NCBI GenBank assembly: GCA_024636215.1
Contig: JAGXHL010000077.1
Coordinates: 1-19,714 of the forward strand
From: Deltaproteobacteria bacterium
GTDB lineage: Bacteria > Desulfobacterota > Desulfuromonadia > Desulfuromonadales > BM103
DNA length: 19,714 nucleotides
Reading direction: 5' to 3'
Positions 1 to 7,200 of this stretch are shown here, piece by piece. A program made the translations under genes and the position numbers. The notes under the pieces are model-generated. The model was not told where the DNA came from. It was given only the letters and a program-made list of their open reading frames with translations, and made no database searches. Numbering within the stretch: the stretch's first letter is position 1; every line of letters begins with the position of its first letter.

Positions 1-386
1 ACCCCAATGCCTTGCCCGCTGCGCGGGTTCCCAATCTCGAAAAGATTAACGTCGGCAGTGCGAAAACTCGGCTTACGCCTCAAACAGTTCGCCCTGCTGA
101 TCGCCGTTAATCCATCCGAGATTGGCTGCGGCAAAGGGGGGGAAGGCGGGGACTGGGGGCTTGGGACGCGTGGCGCGTGGCGCGGGACGCGGGACGCGAA
201 AAAGCAAACCGGTCTTGCTTTTGATTTGATCGAGCAAAAATCTATCAGTATGCATCGCGCGACGAGAAAATCGGGACCAGTGAGCGGACTTGAATCCCCA
301 TTTTTGAGTTAACTCCGCACATTAAATCCTATAATATGCTGATTTGGCTATCCCATTTACTCAAGTTGCCAAGACAGAAAGTAGGA
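1..386. other. Non-coding stretch, no convincing gene
   Basis: Short frames open here on both strands (for example 7-312 on + and 73-255 on -), but they lack a convincing ribosome-binding site, overlap one another, run through the heptamer array at 163-197 and show no recognisable domain. I see no gene here. The segment may be decayed or repetitive extragenic DNA belonging with whatever lies left of the window. Confidence 0.5.
163..197. repeat. Heptamer tandem array (GGGACGC/GTGGCGC, 5 units)
   Basis: Five consecutive 7-bp units read GGGACGC, GTGGCGC, GTGGCGC, GGGACGC, GGGACGC. It is the first of the many 7/8-bp arrays in this window, and its GTGGCGC unit resembles those between cysD and cysNC. 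Confidence 0.8.
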
Positions 387-433
387 TGTGGTGAGGTACG
401 AACCGCATCGGTCCGGGGAATGATGCGGTTCAC
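387..433. repeat. REP-like palindromic element
   Basis: A 10-bp perfect stem (GAACCGCATC at 400-409 with GATGCGGTTC at 422-431) encloses a 12-nt loop and is preceded by GTAGGATGTGGTGAGG. This layout, a short GT-rich lead followed by an inverted repeat, resembles REP-type extragenic palindromes. No run of T follows, so a terminator is less likely. Confidence 0.5.
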
Positions 434-546
434 GATGCTTTATTTCCCCTCAGCCCTGCAAATTTGTCTGTAAGTGGTATCTTTGTTGAGGAGAAAATCG
501 CAGTCGGACAACGAGAAAGGTATGTCCAGTCTCAAGGTCACAACCC

Positions 547-609
547 CGAGCCACGAGCCACGAGCCACGGGCCACGGGCCACGAGCCACGAGCCACGAGC
601 CACGAGCCA
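547..609. repeat. Heptamer tandem array (CGAGCCA, 9 units)
   Basis: Nine 7-bp units, CGAGCCA with two CGGGCCA variants in the middle, sit just upstream of the wbpD-like gene, about 20 bp before its ribosome-binding site. An open frame runs through the array into the gene, but the repeat-derived residues are not a plausible N-terminus. Confidence 0.9.
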
Positions 610-644
610 CGAACCCGAATAAATATCAGATTGAAGGAGAAATT

Positions 645-1439
645 ATGAGCGGTACAGAATCCACGAAACCCGGTTCGCCGGAGTATTTCGTCCATGAATC
701 CTCATATGTTGATGAAGGTGCTGTGGTCGGCAAAGGTACCAGGATCTGGCACTTCAGCCATGTCCTCGCCGGGGCCAGCATCGGTGAACGATGCAGCTTC
801 GGGCAGAACTGCAGTATCGCTGCCGGGGTGGTCATCGGCAACAATGTCAAAGTGCAGAATAATGTCTCGATATACGAAGGCACAACCATCGAGGATGATG
901 TCTTTCTCGGACCCTCGTGTGTTCTGACCAATGTCACCAACCCGCGTTCCCAGGTGCTGCGACGAGCCCTCTACGAGCCGACCTTGCTACGCCGGGGCTG
1001 CTCTATCGGTGCCAATGCCACTATCATCTGCGGCATCACCCTCGGCCGCTACGCCTTTGTCGCAGCCGGTGCGGTGGTGGCCAAGGATGTGCCTGATTAT
1101 GCCTTGATGGTCGGTATCCCCGCCCGTCAGAAAGGCTGGATGAGCCGTCACGGCCACCTGCTCGGCAAGCCTGCTGCTGATGGAGTGATGGTGTGTCCGG
1201 AAAGCGGTCTGCGTTACCAGGTTAAGGTCGTTGATCGTGAATCGTTGATTGTGAATCGTGAAACTGACGAACCACGAACCACGAACCACGAACCACAAAC
1301 CACGAACCACGAACCACAAACCACAAACCACGAACCACAAACCACAGAAGTCCTTCGTTGCCTCGATCTTGACGAAGAGGCTCCGCTGCCGGAAGATCTG
1401 GCGGTGGGCAAGGTTGTTTATAGGGCTGTAAAGCTGTAA
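645..1439 (+). CDS. wbpD: WbpD/WlbB-type UDP-sugar N-acetyltransferase (left-handed beta-helix)
   Basis: It probably acetylates the 3-amino group of a UDP-2-acetamido-3-amino-2,3-dideoxy-hexuronate using acetyl-CoA in the cytoplasm. The 264-residue product begins at ATG 645 behind GGAGA; the frame is open further upstream, but only through the CGAGCCA array. Residues ~15-160 show hexapeptide repeats (V-x-G-x-G, I-G-E-R-C, V-I-G-N-N, I-x-D-D-V-F-L-G-P) typical of LbH transferases, then the family's [11 protein letters not shown] segment. The C-terminal CPESGLRYQ and [14 protein letters not shown] blocks normally lie close together; here they are separated by residues ~197-235, encoded by heptamer repeats (NHEPQTT three times). 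The stop codon lies in an octamer array. The next gene, wbpE-like, encodes the matching aminotransferase. The exact substrate is inferred from family and neighbour. Confidence 0.88.
   Translation: MSGTESTKPGSPEYFVHESSYVDEGAVVGKGTRIWHFSHVLAGASIGERCSFGQNCSIAAGVVIGNNVKVQNNVSIYEGTTIEDDVFLGPSCVLTNVTNPRSQVLRRALYEPTLLRRGCSIGANATIICGITLGRYAFVAAGAVVAKDVPDYALMVGIPARQKGWMSRHGHLLGKPAADGVMVCPESGLRYQVKVVDRESLIVNRETDEPRTTNHEPQTTNHEPQTTNHEPQTTEVLRCLDLDEEAPLPEDLAVGKVVYRAVKL
1268..1344. repeat. Heptamer array (CGAACCA/CAAACCA, 11 units) inside wbpD
   Basis: Eleven uninterrupted 7-bp units of CRAACCA occupy 77 bp inside the coding frame. Three units make 21 bp, so the translation shows a 7-residue repeat (NHEPQTT). 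Just upstream, 1229-1262 looks like an older degenerate array of period 14 (CGTTGATCGTGAAT-like). Because 7 is not a multiple of 3, gain or loss of one unit would shift the frame. Confidence 0.95.
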
Positions 1440-1490
1440 GGCTGTAAGGCTGTAAGGTTGTCATCACTAATCACTAATCACTAATCACGG
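1424..1490. repeat. Compound array: GGCTGTAA octamers then TCACTAA heptamers
   Basis: Five 8-bp units (GGCTGTAA, AGCTGTAA, GGCTGTAA, GGCTGTAA, GGTTGTCA; 1424-1463) run without a gap into TCACTAA units at 1464, 1471 and 1478 plus a partial copy. The array covers the last codons and the TAA stop of the wbpD-like gene and ends 6 bp before the wbpE start, so it occupies the place where a ribosome-binding site would be expected. Confidence 0.9.
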
Positions 1491-1495
1491 TACTT

Positions 1496-2689
1496 ATGCA
1501 ATTCATCGATCTCAACACACAGCAACAAAGAATCCGTCCGCAAATTGACGCTGCGATCAAGCGGGTGCTTGATCACGGTCAGTACATTATGGGCCCCGAG
1601 GTCGAGCAGCTGGAGCAGTCGCTCGCCGAATATGTCGGCGTCAAGCACGCTATTGGCTGTTCCAGCGGTACCGATGCGCTGCTGTTGGCGCTGCTGGCTT
1701 ACGGTGTCGGCCCCGGCGATGCGATCTTTACCAGCCCCTTTACCTTTTTCGCAACCTGCGAAATGATTGCGCTCACCGGAGCGACCCCTGTCTTTGTCGA
1801 TATCGATCCGCAGACCTTCAACATCGACCCGGCAAAACTCGAAGCCGCCATCAAAAATTTCAACCAACAATCAACGGATTTAAACAATCAACAATCAACA
1901 ATCAACGATAAACGGCCTTTAACGATCAACGATCAGCCTTTAACGCCCAAAGGCATCATTGCCGTCGATCTGTTCGGTTTGCCGGCCGATTACGATGCGA
2001 TTATGGCGATTGCCGAACAGCAAGGTCTTTTTGTGATTGAGGATGCCGCCCAGGCCTTTGGCGCCACTTACAAAGGGCGCAAAGCTCCCGGTCTGGGGCA
2101 TGTGGGCTGTACCAGTTTTTTCCCGGCCAAACCCCTCGGTTGTTACGGCGATGGCGGTGCTGTGTTTACTGATGACGATGCCCTGGCCGAAATTCTCCGT
2201 TCACTGCTGGTACACGGCAAGGGTGAGGATAAATACAACAACGTGCGAATCGGTCTGAATGCCCGTCTCGACACCATGCAGGCCGCTATCCTGATCGAAA
2301 AACTGAAGATTTACGATGATGAACTCATGCTGCGCCAGAAGGTGGCCGATACCTACACAGAGCAGCTGCAGTCGATCGACCTTGTCACCCCCGTAACCCC
2401 CCAACACTCGACCTCAGTGTGGGCACAATACACGGTGCGCGTGGAGGGACGCGCAGAACTCCAGGCAAAACTCCACGAAGCCGGCATCCCAACCGGCATC
2501 TATTATGTCAAACCCATGCACCTGCTGGTCGCCATGGCCTCACTCGGCTACCGCGAAGGCGACTTTCCGCAAGCCGAGGCGGCTGCCCGAGCGGTGTTGA
2601 GCTTGCCGATGCATCCTTATTTGACAGAAGATGAACAAAGGCAGGTTGTAGAGATCTTGGGGGCCGGAACGGGGACGGGGAAAACTTAG
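1496..2689 (+). CDS. wbpE: DegT/DnrJ/EryC1 aminotransferase, WbpE-like
   Basis: PLP-dependent sugar aminotransferase, probably converting the 3-keto form of a UDP-2-acetamido-2-deoxy-hexuronate to the 3-amino form that the upstream acetyltransferase uses. The 397-residue product has the fold type I landmarks: CSSGTDALLLAL at ~55-66, IEDAAQAFGA at ~181-190, and SFFPAKPLGCYGDGG with the PLP lysine at K212. Residues ~122-152 (Asn/Gln/Ser/Thr-rich, with ST-I-N-D words) interrupt the usual flow from the AAI strand to GIIAVDLFG and are encoded by heptamer repeats at 1861-1950. The start ATG has no visible Shine-Dalgarno sequence; an array lies directly upstream. The C-terminal GTGTGKT also comes from low-complexity DNA. 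The partner dehydrogenase and oxidase (WbpA/WbpB) are not in the window. Confidence 0.88.
   Translation: MQFIDLNTQQQRIRPQIDAAIKRVLDHGQYIMGPEVEQLEQSLAEYVGVKHAIGCSSGTDALLLALLAYGVGPGDAIFTSPFTFFATCEMIALTGATPVFVDIDPQTFNIDPAKLEAAIKNFNQQSTDLNNQQSTINDKRPLTINDQPLTPKGIIAVDLFGLPADYDAIMAIAEQQGLFVIEDAAQAFGATYKGRKAPGLGHVGCTSFFPAKPLGCYGDGGAVFTDDDALAEILRSLLVHGKGEDKYNNVRIGLNARLDTMQAAILIEKLKIYDDELMLRQKVADTYTEQLQSIDLVTPVTPQHSTSVWAQYTVRVEGRAELQAKLHEAGIPTGIYYVKPMHLLVAMASLGYREGDFPQAEAAARAVLSLPMHPYLTEDEQRQVVEILGAGTGTGKT
1861..1950. repeat. Heptamer array (CAATCAA/CGATCAA) inside wbpE
   Basis: CAACCAA and CAATCAA begin at 1861 and 1868, three perfect CAATCAA units run from 1885 to 1905, and CGATAAA, CGATCAA, CGATCAG and CGCCCAA follow with two CCTTTAA spacers. 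The stretch encodes an insert of about 30 residues. The CGATCAA word recurs in the intergenic array at 2751-2799. Confidence 0.85.
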
Positions 2690-2799
2690 TTCTGAGCGAT
2701 GAGCGATGAGGAGAAAACTGAGTGCTGAGCGATGAGGGCTGAGTGCTCTACGATCCACGACCAACGATCCAAGACCAACGATCAACGATCCACGATCAA
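2690..2799. repeat. Degenerate heptamer arrays after wbpE
   Basis: The first part (2692-2746) repeats GAGCGAT/GAG-GCT-like words. From 2751 seven exact 7-bp units follow: CGATCCA, CGACCAA, CGATCCA, AGACCAA, CGATCAA, CGATCCA, CGATCAA. These match the array embedded in the upstream aminotransferase gene. Confidence 0.85.
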
Positions 2800-3003
2800 A
2801 ACCACCGTTGTGTTTCAATAAATCGGAATGCTCATTTTTGCCACCCACTCAAGAAAGCACCACAGGTAGGCCCCCCCATGCAAAGGGCCGGATCCCATCT
2901 CGGTAATCCATAGAAATCACCGAAACCTGGCGAAGGAATATGCCCTCCGCAAGGAGCCAGTCTTTTTGCTTACTTTTTTGACGTTGAAAAAAGTAAGACG
3001 TCT

Positions 3004-3034
3004 GACAGTACGTGAACTGTCGGTTTTGTTTTTT
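3004..3034 (+). terminator. Possible intrinsic terminator
   Basis: A 6-bp stem (GACAGT / ACTGTC) with a 6-nt loop is followed by GG and a T-rich tract. It could end transcription from the wbpD-wbpE side. The short stem and the two G before the T tract make it weak. Confidence 0.3.
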
Positions 3035-3072
3035 ATCGATGGCGCAAACACCCAAAATCCGCATAAGGCAAA

Positions 3073-3130
3073 GCCATCAACAAAGGGGGACACGAAGTTG
3101 AATATGATCATGTCCCCCTTTATTGATGGC
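3073..3130. repeat. Long hairpin with GGGGGACA/TGTCCCCC arms
   Basis: Arms at 3073-3092 and 3111-3130 pair at 19 of 20 positions around an 18-nt loop. The GGGGACA core also appears in the extragenic segments at 17665-17740 and 19433-19457. Such elements are often mobilised by RAYT/Y1-type transposases, but none is encoded here. Confidence 0.7.
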
Positions 3131-3182
3131 GGCCGGCGGCCCTCGAACTGTCGGTTTCGTTTCTTGTAGTAAAAGAATAAAC

Positions 3183-3232
3183 CTTACAGCCCTACAGCTT
3201 ACAGCTTACAGCTTACAGCTTACAGCTTACAG
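3183..3232. repeat. CTTACAG array (7-bp units, one 8-bp unit)
   Basis: CTTACAG, then CCCTACAG, then five exact CTTACAG units. The sequence is the reverse complement of the CTGTAAG words found at 1424, 7201 and 9653, so this family exists in both orientations. Confidence 0.9.
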
Positions 3233-3277
3233 CTTTAAATATGTTTTCGCGTCCCTTAACCCATTATTTTAAAAATC

Positions 3278-3306
3278 TTGAAATAAATCCCCTCATATAT
3301 TAAATT
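3278..3306 (+). promoter_or_regulatory. Candidate sigma-70 promoter for the sulfate-activation genes
   Basis: TTGAAA (3278-3283, 5 of 6 consensus) and TAAATT (3301-3306, 4 of 6) are separated by 17 bp in an AT-rich stretch with no repeats. The downstream gene starts about 130 bp later, which implies a long leader that contains the CGCCACC array. Confidence 0.4.
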
Positions 3307-3390
3307 GCTTCGCTATTGGTTAAATCGCTGATAACCACAAAGTTAGAGTACACCAGTGGGGGACTGGAAGAGACAATAGTTTAGATACCT

Positions 3391-3418
3391 CGCCACCCGC
3401 CACCCGCCACCCGCCACC
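3391..3418. repeat. CGCCACC heptamer array (4 units)
   Basis: Four exact 7-bp CGCCACC units lie 20 bp before the DUF2061-kinase gene, in the expected 5' leader. Confidence 0.85.
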
Positions 3419-3438
3419 AGTTAACTGATAATTGATCA

Positions 3439-4167
3439 ATGCAATACGAAACAAAAAAACGCTCCGTTCTCAAGGCGCTCTCCTGGCGAACCTGGGCCAC
3501 TATAACTACCGCGGTTATCGTCTTTATCTTTACCGGCGAATTCGCTCTCGCCGTCACCGTCGGCTTCCTTGAAGTCTTCGCCAAGATGGGGCTGTATTTC
3601 TTCCACGAGCGGCTCTGGCATAAAATCCGCTATGGCAAGAAGGAGATCCCGTCTTTTGTTCTCTGGTTTACCGGCCTGCCGGCTTCAGGGAAAAAGGCTG
3701 TGGCAGACAAGGTTTACCAGGAATTATTAAAAAACAATCTCAAGGTTGAAAGGCTGGACGGTCTCGATGTCCGCCCCTTGTTCCCGGAAACAGGTTTCAC
3801 TCCACCGGAGGTCAACCGCCACGTTAAACGCGCCGGGCATCTCTGCTCGATGCTCGAAAAAAACGGTGTCATCGTTGTGGCTTCATTCGTCTCCCCCTAT
3901 GCAGAAAGCCGCCGCTTTGCCCGTAGTGTCGCCAGGAATTTTGTCGAAGTCTATATGAAGTCAACCGTCGAGGCCTGCGAGCAGCGCGACAAGAAGGGCC
4001 ATTACGCCATGGCTCGAAGAGGTGAATACCAGAATTTCCCCGGGGTGGATGTGGTCTATGATGTGCCGGAGCGAGCTGAAATCACCGTAGAAATTGACCA
4101 AAAAACCACCGACGAAGCGGCCATGCAAATTGTTACTTATTTGAAAAAATCCTTCTTATCCTGCTGA
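3439..4167 (+). CDS. DUF2061 membrane domain fused to degenerate APS-kinase-like domain
   Basis: The 242-residue protein has two parts. Residues ~5-65 resemble DUF2061: a basic N-terminus, ALSWRTWAT, and two hydrophobic segments (~20-33 and ~35-56). Residues ~72-240 align by eye with APS kinase (CysC) along their whole length: FVLWFTGLPASGKKA, SFVSPYAESRRFAR and the E-x-RD-KKG-Y-ARRGE-NF-G-D region all have counterparts in the CysC half of the cysNC product here. Key residues differ. The P-loop serine/threonine is Lys86 (GLPASGKK instead of GLSGAGKS), and the DGDN motif reads DGLD at 107-110. It may be a membrane-tethered pseudokinase or regulator of PAPS synthesis, or a kinase of altered specificity. 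The ATG has no clear Shine-Dalgarno sequence. cysD follows after 39 bp. Confidence 0.75.
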   Translation: MQYETKKRSVLKALSWRTWATITTAVIVFIFTGEFALAVTVGFLEVFAKMGLYFFHERLWHKIRYGKKEIPSFVLWFTGLPASGKKAVADKVYQELLKNNLKVERLDGLDVRPLFPETGFTPPEVNRHVKRAGHLCSMLEKNGVIVVASFVSPYAESRRFARSVARNFVEVYMKSTVEACEQRDKKGHYAMARRGEYQNFPGVDVVYDVPERAEITVEIDQKTTDEAAMQIVTYLKKSFLSC

Positions 4168-4206
4168 AAACTGACAGCTTAAAGCTTATAACCAAAGGTT
4201 GTTCCC

Positions 4207-5112
4207 ATGAAAATCGAAATGACTCACCTGCGCCAGCTTGAGGCGGAAAGTATCCACATCATCCGTGAGGTTGCCGCAGAATTCGAGAATCCGGTCATGC
4301 TCTACTCCATCGGCAAGGATTCGGCGGTCATGCTGCATCTGGCCAAAAAGGCCTTCTTTCCGTCGAAGATTCCCTTCCCGCTGATGCACGTCGATACCAC
4401 CTGGAAGTTTCACGAGATGATCGCCTTTCGTGAGAAGATGCGCAAAGAGTACGATTTCGACCTGCTGGTCTATACCAATCAGGAGGGTGTCAAGCAGGGG
4501 ATCAACCCCTTCACCCACGGCAGCGCGCTCTATACCGACATCATGAAAACCGAAGGTCTCAAGCAGGCTCTCGACAAATACAAGTTCGATGCGGCCTTCG
4601 GTGGTGCACGCCGCGACGAAGAGAAGTCCCGCGCCAAAGAGCGCATCTTCTCCTTCCGCAACGAGAATCATCGCTGGGATCCGAAATGCCAGCGCCCCGA
4701 ACTCTGGAACCTCTACAACGCCAGGGTCAAGCCGGGCGAGAGTATCCGCTCCTTCCCGCTCTCCAACTGGACCGAGCTGGATATCTGGCAGTACATCTAT
4801 CTCGAAGAAATCCCCATCGTGCCGCTTTACTACTCCAAAGTGCGTCCGGTCGTCGAACGCAACGGCATGCTGATTCTGATTGACGACGATCGCATCAAGC
4901 TCGAACCCGGCGAAGAGGTGCAGATGAAGTCGGTGCGTTTCCGCACCCTCGGCTGCTACCCGCTCACCGGCGCGGTGGAATCAACCGCATCAACCCTGCC
5001 CGAGATTATCCAGGAGATGCTCCTGACCAGAACCTCGGAGCGGCAGGGCCGGTTGATTGATCATGATCAGGCGGGATCCATGGAAAAGAAAAAACAAGAA
5101 GGATATTTCTGA
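4207..5112 (+). CDS. cysD: Sulfate adenylyltransferase small subunit CysD
   Basis: The catalytic subunit of ATP sulfurylase makes adenosine 5'-phosphosulfate from ATP and sulfate, coupled to GTP hydrolysis by CysN. The 301-residue length is normal. The PP-loop [12 protein letters not shown] lies at ~34-45, followed by [13 protein letters not shown] and the [16 protein letters not shown] segment that is strongly conserved in Cys[12 protein letters not shown] lies near residue 257. The start ATG is preceded by AAAGG. The gene sits between the DUF2061-kinase fusion and cysNC, in the order expected for a PAPS-forming operon. Its last codons are part of a hairpin. Confidence 0.97.
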   Translation: MKIEMTHLRQLEAESIHIIREVAAEFENPVMLYSIGKDSAVMLHLAKKAFFPSKIPFPLMHVDTTWKFHEMIAFREKMRKEYDFDLLVYTNQEGVKQGINPFTHGSALYTDIMKTEGLKQALDKYKFDAAFGGARRDEEKSRAKERIFSFRNENHRWDPKCQRPELWNLYNARVKPGESIRSFPLSNWTELDIWQYIYLEEIPIVPLYYSKVRPVVERNGMLILIDDDRIKLEPGEEVQMKSVRFRTLGCYPLTGAVESTASTLPEIIQEMLLTRTSERQGRLIDHDQAGSMEKKKQEGYF

Positions 5113-5131
5113 TCAAAGATCAGAGATATCC
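5101..5131. repeat. Hairpin across the cysD stop codon
   Basis: Arms 5101-5114 and 5118-5131 pair at 14 positions (one as a G-U pair) around an AAA loop; the TGA stop lies within the left arm. No T tract follows, so it is more likely an mRNA-protecting or translation-affecting hairpin than a terminator. It looks like an inverted duplication of the gene's last codons. Confidence 0.7.
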
Positions 5132-5137
5132 TTCGCG

Positions 5138-5272
5138 GCGCGTGGCGTGTAGCGCGTGGCGCGGAAATCAAAATCGAAGTTCAAAAGGATGCTTTCCTGA
5201 CCTCTGAGTTTTTATTGTTTTCTCGCGCCACGCGCTACACGCCACGCGCGACTAACCACGCGCCACGCGCCA
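5138..5272. repeat. Inverted heptamer arrays between cysD and cysNC, perfect 26-bp arms
   Basis: Segment 5138-5163 (GCGCGTG/GCGTGTA words) is the exact reverse complement of 5224-5249. From 5224 the 7-bp register continues: CGCGCCA, CGCGCTA, CACGCCA, CGCGCGA, CTAACCA, CGCGCCA, CGCGCCA. The arms are 60 bp apart and could form a strong hairpin in the mRNA between two cotranscribed genes. Confidence 0.9.
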
Positions 5273-5292
5273 CACGAAATCGGAGATTTCGC

Positions 5293-7179
5293 ATGTCCCA
5301 CCAATCAGAATTAATCGCTGAAGACATCGCCGCATACCTGAAAACCCAGGAGCACAAGCAGATGTTGAGATTCATCACCTGCGGCAGCGTCGATGACGGC
5401 AAGAGCACCCTTATTGGCCGCTTGTTGTGGGATTCCAAGCTGATTTTTGAGGATCAGCTGGCGGCACTCGAGGTCGACAGCAAGAAGGTCGGCACCCAGG
5501 GCGACGAGATCGACTACGCGCTGCTTCTCGATGGCCTGCAGGCCGAGCGTGAACAGGGCATCACCATCGATGTCGCCTATCGCTTCTTCTCCACCGACAA
5601 GCGCAAGTTTATTGTCGCCGATACCCCGGGGCACGAGCAGTACACCCGCAACATGGTCACCGGCGCCTCCACGGCCGAAGTGGCGATCATCCTCATCGAT
5701 GCCCGCAAGGGGGTCTTGACTCAGACCCGCCGGCACAGCTTTCTGACCTCGCTGGTCGGTATCCGCAAGATCGTGCTGGCGATCAACAAGATGGACCTGG
5801 TCAATTATACGCAACAGCGTTACCAGGAGATCATCGACGAATACCAGGCTTTTGCCAAAGACCTCGGTTTCGAAGAGATCTGCTGCATTCCGATCTCGGC
5901 GCTGAAGGGTGATAATATCATCTCTCCAAGTGAGCATACGCCCTGGTACAAGGGGCCCACCCTGCTGCACCATCTCGAAACCGTCGAGATCAGCGATCAC
6001 GCCCTGAACAAGCCCTTCCGCATGCGCGTGCAGTGGGTCAACCGTCCAAACCTCGATTTCCGCGGTTTCTCCGGCACCATCGCCTCGGGACTGGTCAAAC
6101 CCGGTGATGCCGTGGTGGTGCCTGCCTCCGGCCAGATCAGCAAAGTGGCCCGCATCGTCACCATGGATGGTGACCTCGAAGAAGCGGTGGCCGGCCAGGC
6201 GGTGACCATCACCCTTGAAGATGAGATCGACATCAGCCGCGGCGATATGCTCTGCGACCCCGAGCAGCGACCCTCCTATGCGGATCAGTTCGAAGCCCAC
6301 CTGGTCTGGATGCATGAGGACTGTCTGCTGCCGGGACGCAGCTATCTGCTCAAGGCCGGCTCGGCCACAGCTCCGGCCCAGGTCACCGATCTCAAGTACA
6401 AGGTCAACGTCAACACCCTGCAGCGTGAACCGGGCAAGACCCTCGACCTCAACGAAGTCGGCATCTGCAACATCAGCCTGACCAAGCCGATCGCCTTCGA
6501 TCCCTACCAGGAGAACCGCTCCACCGGCAACTTTATCCTCATCGACCGCTTCACCAACGCCACCGTCGGTGCCGGCATGATCGATTTCCCGCTGCGCCGC
6601 GCCACCAACATCCACTGGCAGTCGATCGACATCAACAAGCAGAGCCGCGCCGAGATGAACGACCAGAAGCCGAAAGTCCTCTGGTTCACCGGTCTCTCCG
6701 GCGCCGGCAAATCGACCATCGCCAACCTGGTGGAGAAAAAGCTGCACAGCCTCGGCAAGCGCACCTATCTCCTCGATGGTGACAACGTCCGTCACGGCCT
6801 CAACCGCGACCTTGGCTTTACCGATGCCGACCGGGTCGAGAACATCCGCCGCATTGCCGAAACCGCCAGACTCTTCGTCGATGCCGGCCTGATCGTCCTC
6901 ACCTCCTTCATCTCGCCTTTCAAAAGCGAGCGCCGACTCGCCCGCGAACTGCTGGAAGACGGTGAATTTGTCGAGATCTACGTCAACACACCGCTCGAGA
7001 TCTGCGAAATCCGCGATCCTAAAGGGCTTTACAAAAAAGCCCGGGCAGGGGAGTTGCCAAACTTCACCGGCATCGATTCCGATTATGAACCACCGGAAAA
7101 CCCCGAAATCGAAGTCGCAGCGGGCACCCGCACGGCGGATGACATAGCGGAAGAAATCGTTAACGCTATTCTCAAGTGA
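5293..7179 (+). CDS. cysNC: Bifunctional sulfate adenylyltransferase subunit 1 / APS kinase (CysNC)
   Basis: The fusion couples the GTPase subunit of ATP sulfurylase to APS kinase, turning APS into PAPS. The start is ATG 5293 behind GGAG, giving 628 residues; the open frame extends 26 codons upstream, but only through the repeat array. The N-terminal GTPase has GSVDDGKST at 31-39, DTPGHEQ at 110-116 and NKMD at 165-168, followed by EF-Tu-like beta-barrel domains to ~450. APS kinase begins near 457 with a complete P-loop GLSGAGKST (467-475), [16 protein letters not shown] and [11 protein letters not shown]. All key residues are intact, unlike the degenerate kinase domain two genes upstream. 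The 3' end forms a hairpin over the stop codon. Confidence 0.97.
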   Translation: MSHQSELIAEDIAAYLKTQEHKQMLRFITCGSVDDGKSTLIGRLLWDSKLIFEDQLAALEVDSKKVGTQGDEIDYALLLDGLQAEREQGITIDVAYRFFSTDKRKFIVADTPGHEQYTRNMVTGASTAEVAIILIDARKGVLTQTRRHSFLTSLVGIRKIVLAINKMDLVNYTQQRYQEIIDEYQAFAKDLGFEEICCIPISALKGDNIISPSEHTPWYKGPTLLHHLETVEISDHALNKPFRMRVQWVNRPNLDFRGFSGTIASGLVKPGDAVVVPASGQISKVARIVTMDGDLEEAVAGQAVTITLEDEIDISRGDMLCDPEQRPSYADQFEAHLVWMHEDCLLPGRSYLLKAGSATAPAQVTDLKYKVNVNTLQREPGKTLDLNEVGICNISLTKPIAFDPYQENRSTGNFILIDRFTNATVGAGMIDFPLRRATNIHWQSIDINKQSRAEMNDQKPKVLWFTGLSGAGKSTIANLVEKKLHSLGKRTYLLDGDNVRHGLNRDLGFTDADRVENIRRIAETARLFVDAGLIVLTSFISPFKSERRLARELLEDGEFVEIYVNTPLEICEIRDPKGLYKKARAGELPNFTGIDSDYEPPENPEIEVAAGTRTADDIAEEIVNAILK

Positions 7180-7195
7180 GAATGGCGTTAACGAT
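7156..7195. repeat. Hairpin across the cysNC stop codon
   Basis: Arms 7156-7174 and 7177-7195 pair at 19 positions (one as a G-U pair) with a 2-nt centre; the TGA at 7177-7179 begins the right arm. The right arm is effectively an inverted copy of the last codons of the gene, the same arrangement as at the end of cysD. No T tract follows. Confidence 0.8.
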
Positions 7196-7200
7196 TAGCT

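Larger units (their letters stand above)
2800..3182. other. Non-coding stretch with three hairpins
   Basis: No frame here looks like a gene. Three stem-loops stand out: 2969-2997 (11-bp perfect stem CTTACTTTTTT with AAAAAAGTAAG), 3004-3021 (GACAGT/ACTGTC followed by GGTTTTGTTTTTT) and the long one at 3073-3130. The word GAACTGTCGGTTT recurs at about 3014 and 3144, on either side of the long hairpin, suggesting duplicated or inserted extragenic DNA. Confidence 0.5.

Noticed and set aside
7..312. Small + strand gene of 101 codons
   Set aside because: No ribosome-binding site or domain, and it runs through a heptamer array.
547..609. CRISPR array
   Set aside because: Units are 7 bp with no spacers, and no cas genes are present.
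474..644. Upstream N-terminal extension of the wbpD-like gene
   Set aside because: It is open only because the CGAGCCA array lacks stops in this frame; ATG 645 has a good ribosome-binding site and starts the conserved domain.
2969..2997. Intrinsic terminator
   Set aside because: The stem is almost wholly A-T pairs and no T run follows the right arm, so it does not fit a typical terminator.
2849..3169. Small open frames on both strands in the gap after wbpE
   Set aside because: They overlap hairpins and each other, with no recognisable domain.
5215..5292. 26-codon N-terminal extension of cysNC
   Set aside because: It is encoded by the CGCGCCA array; ATG 5293 with GGAG fits the family start.
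5311..6795. Antisense 494-codon open frame opposite cysNC
   Set aside because: Shadow of a high-G+C gene on the other strand; no recognisable domain, and cysNC is certain.
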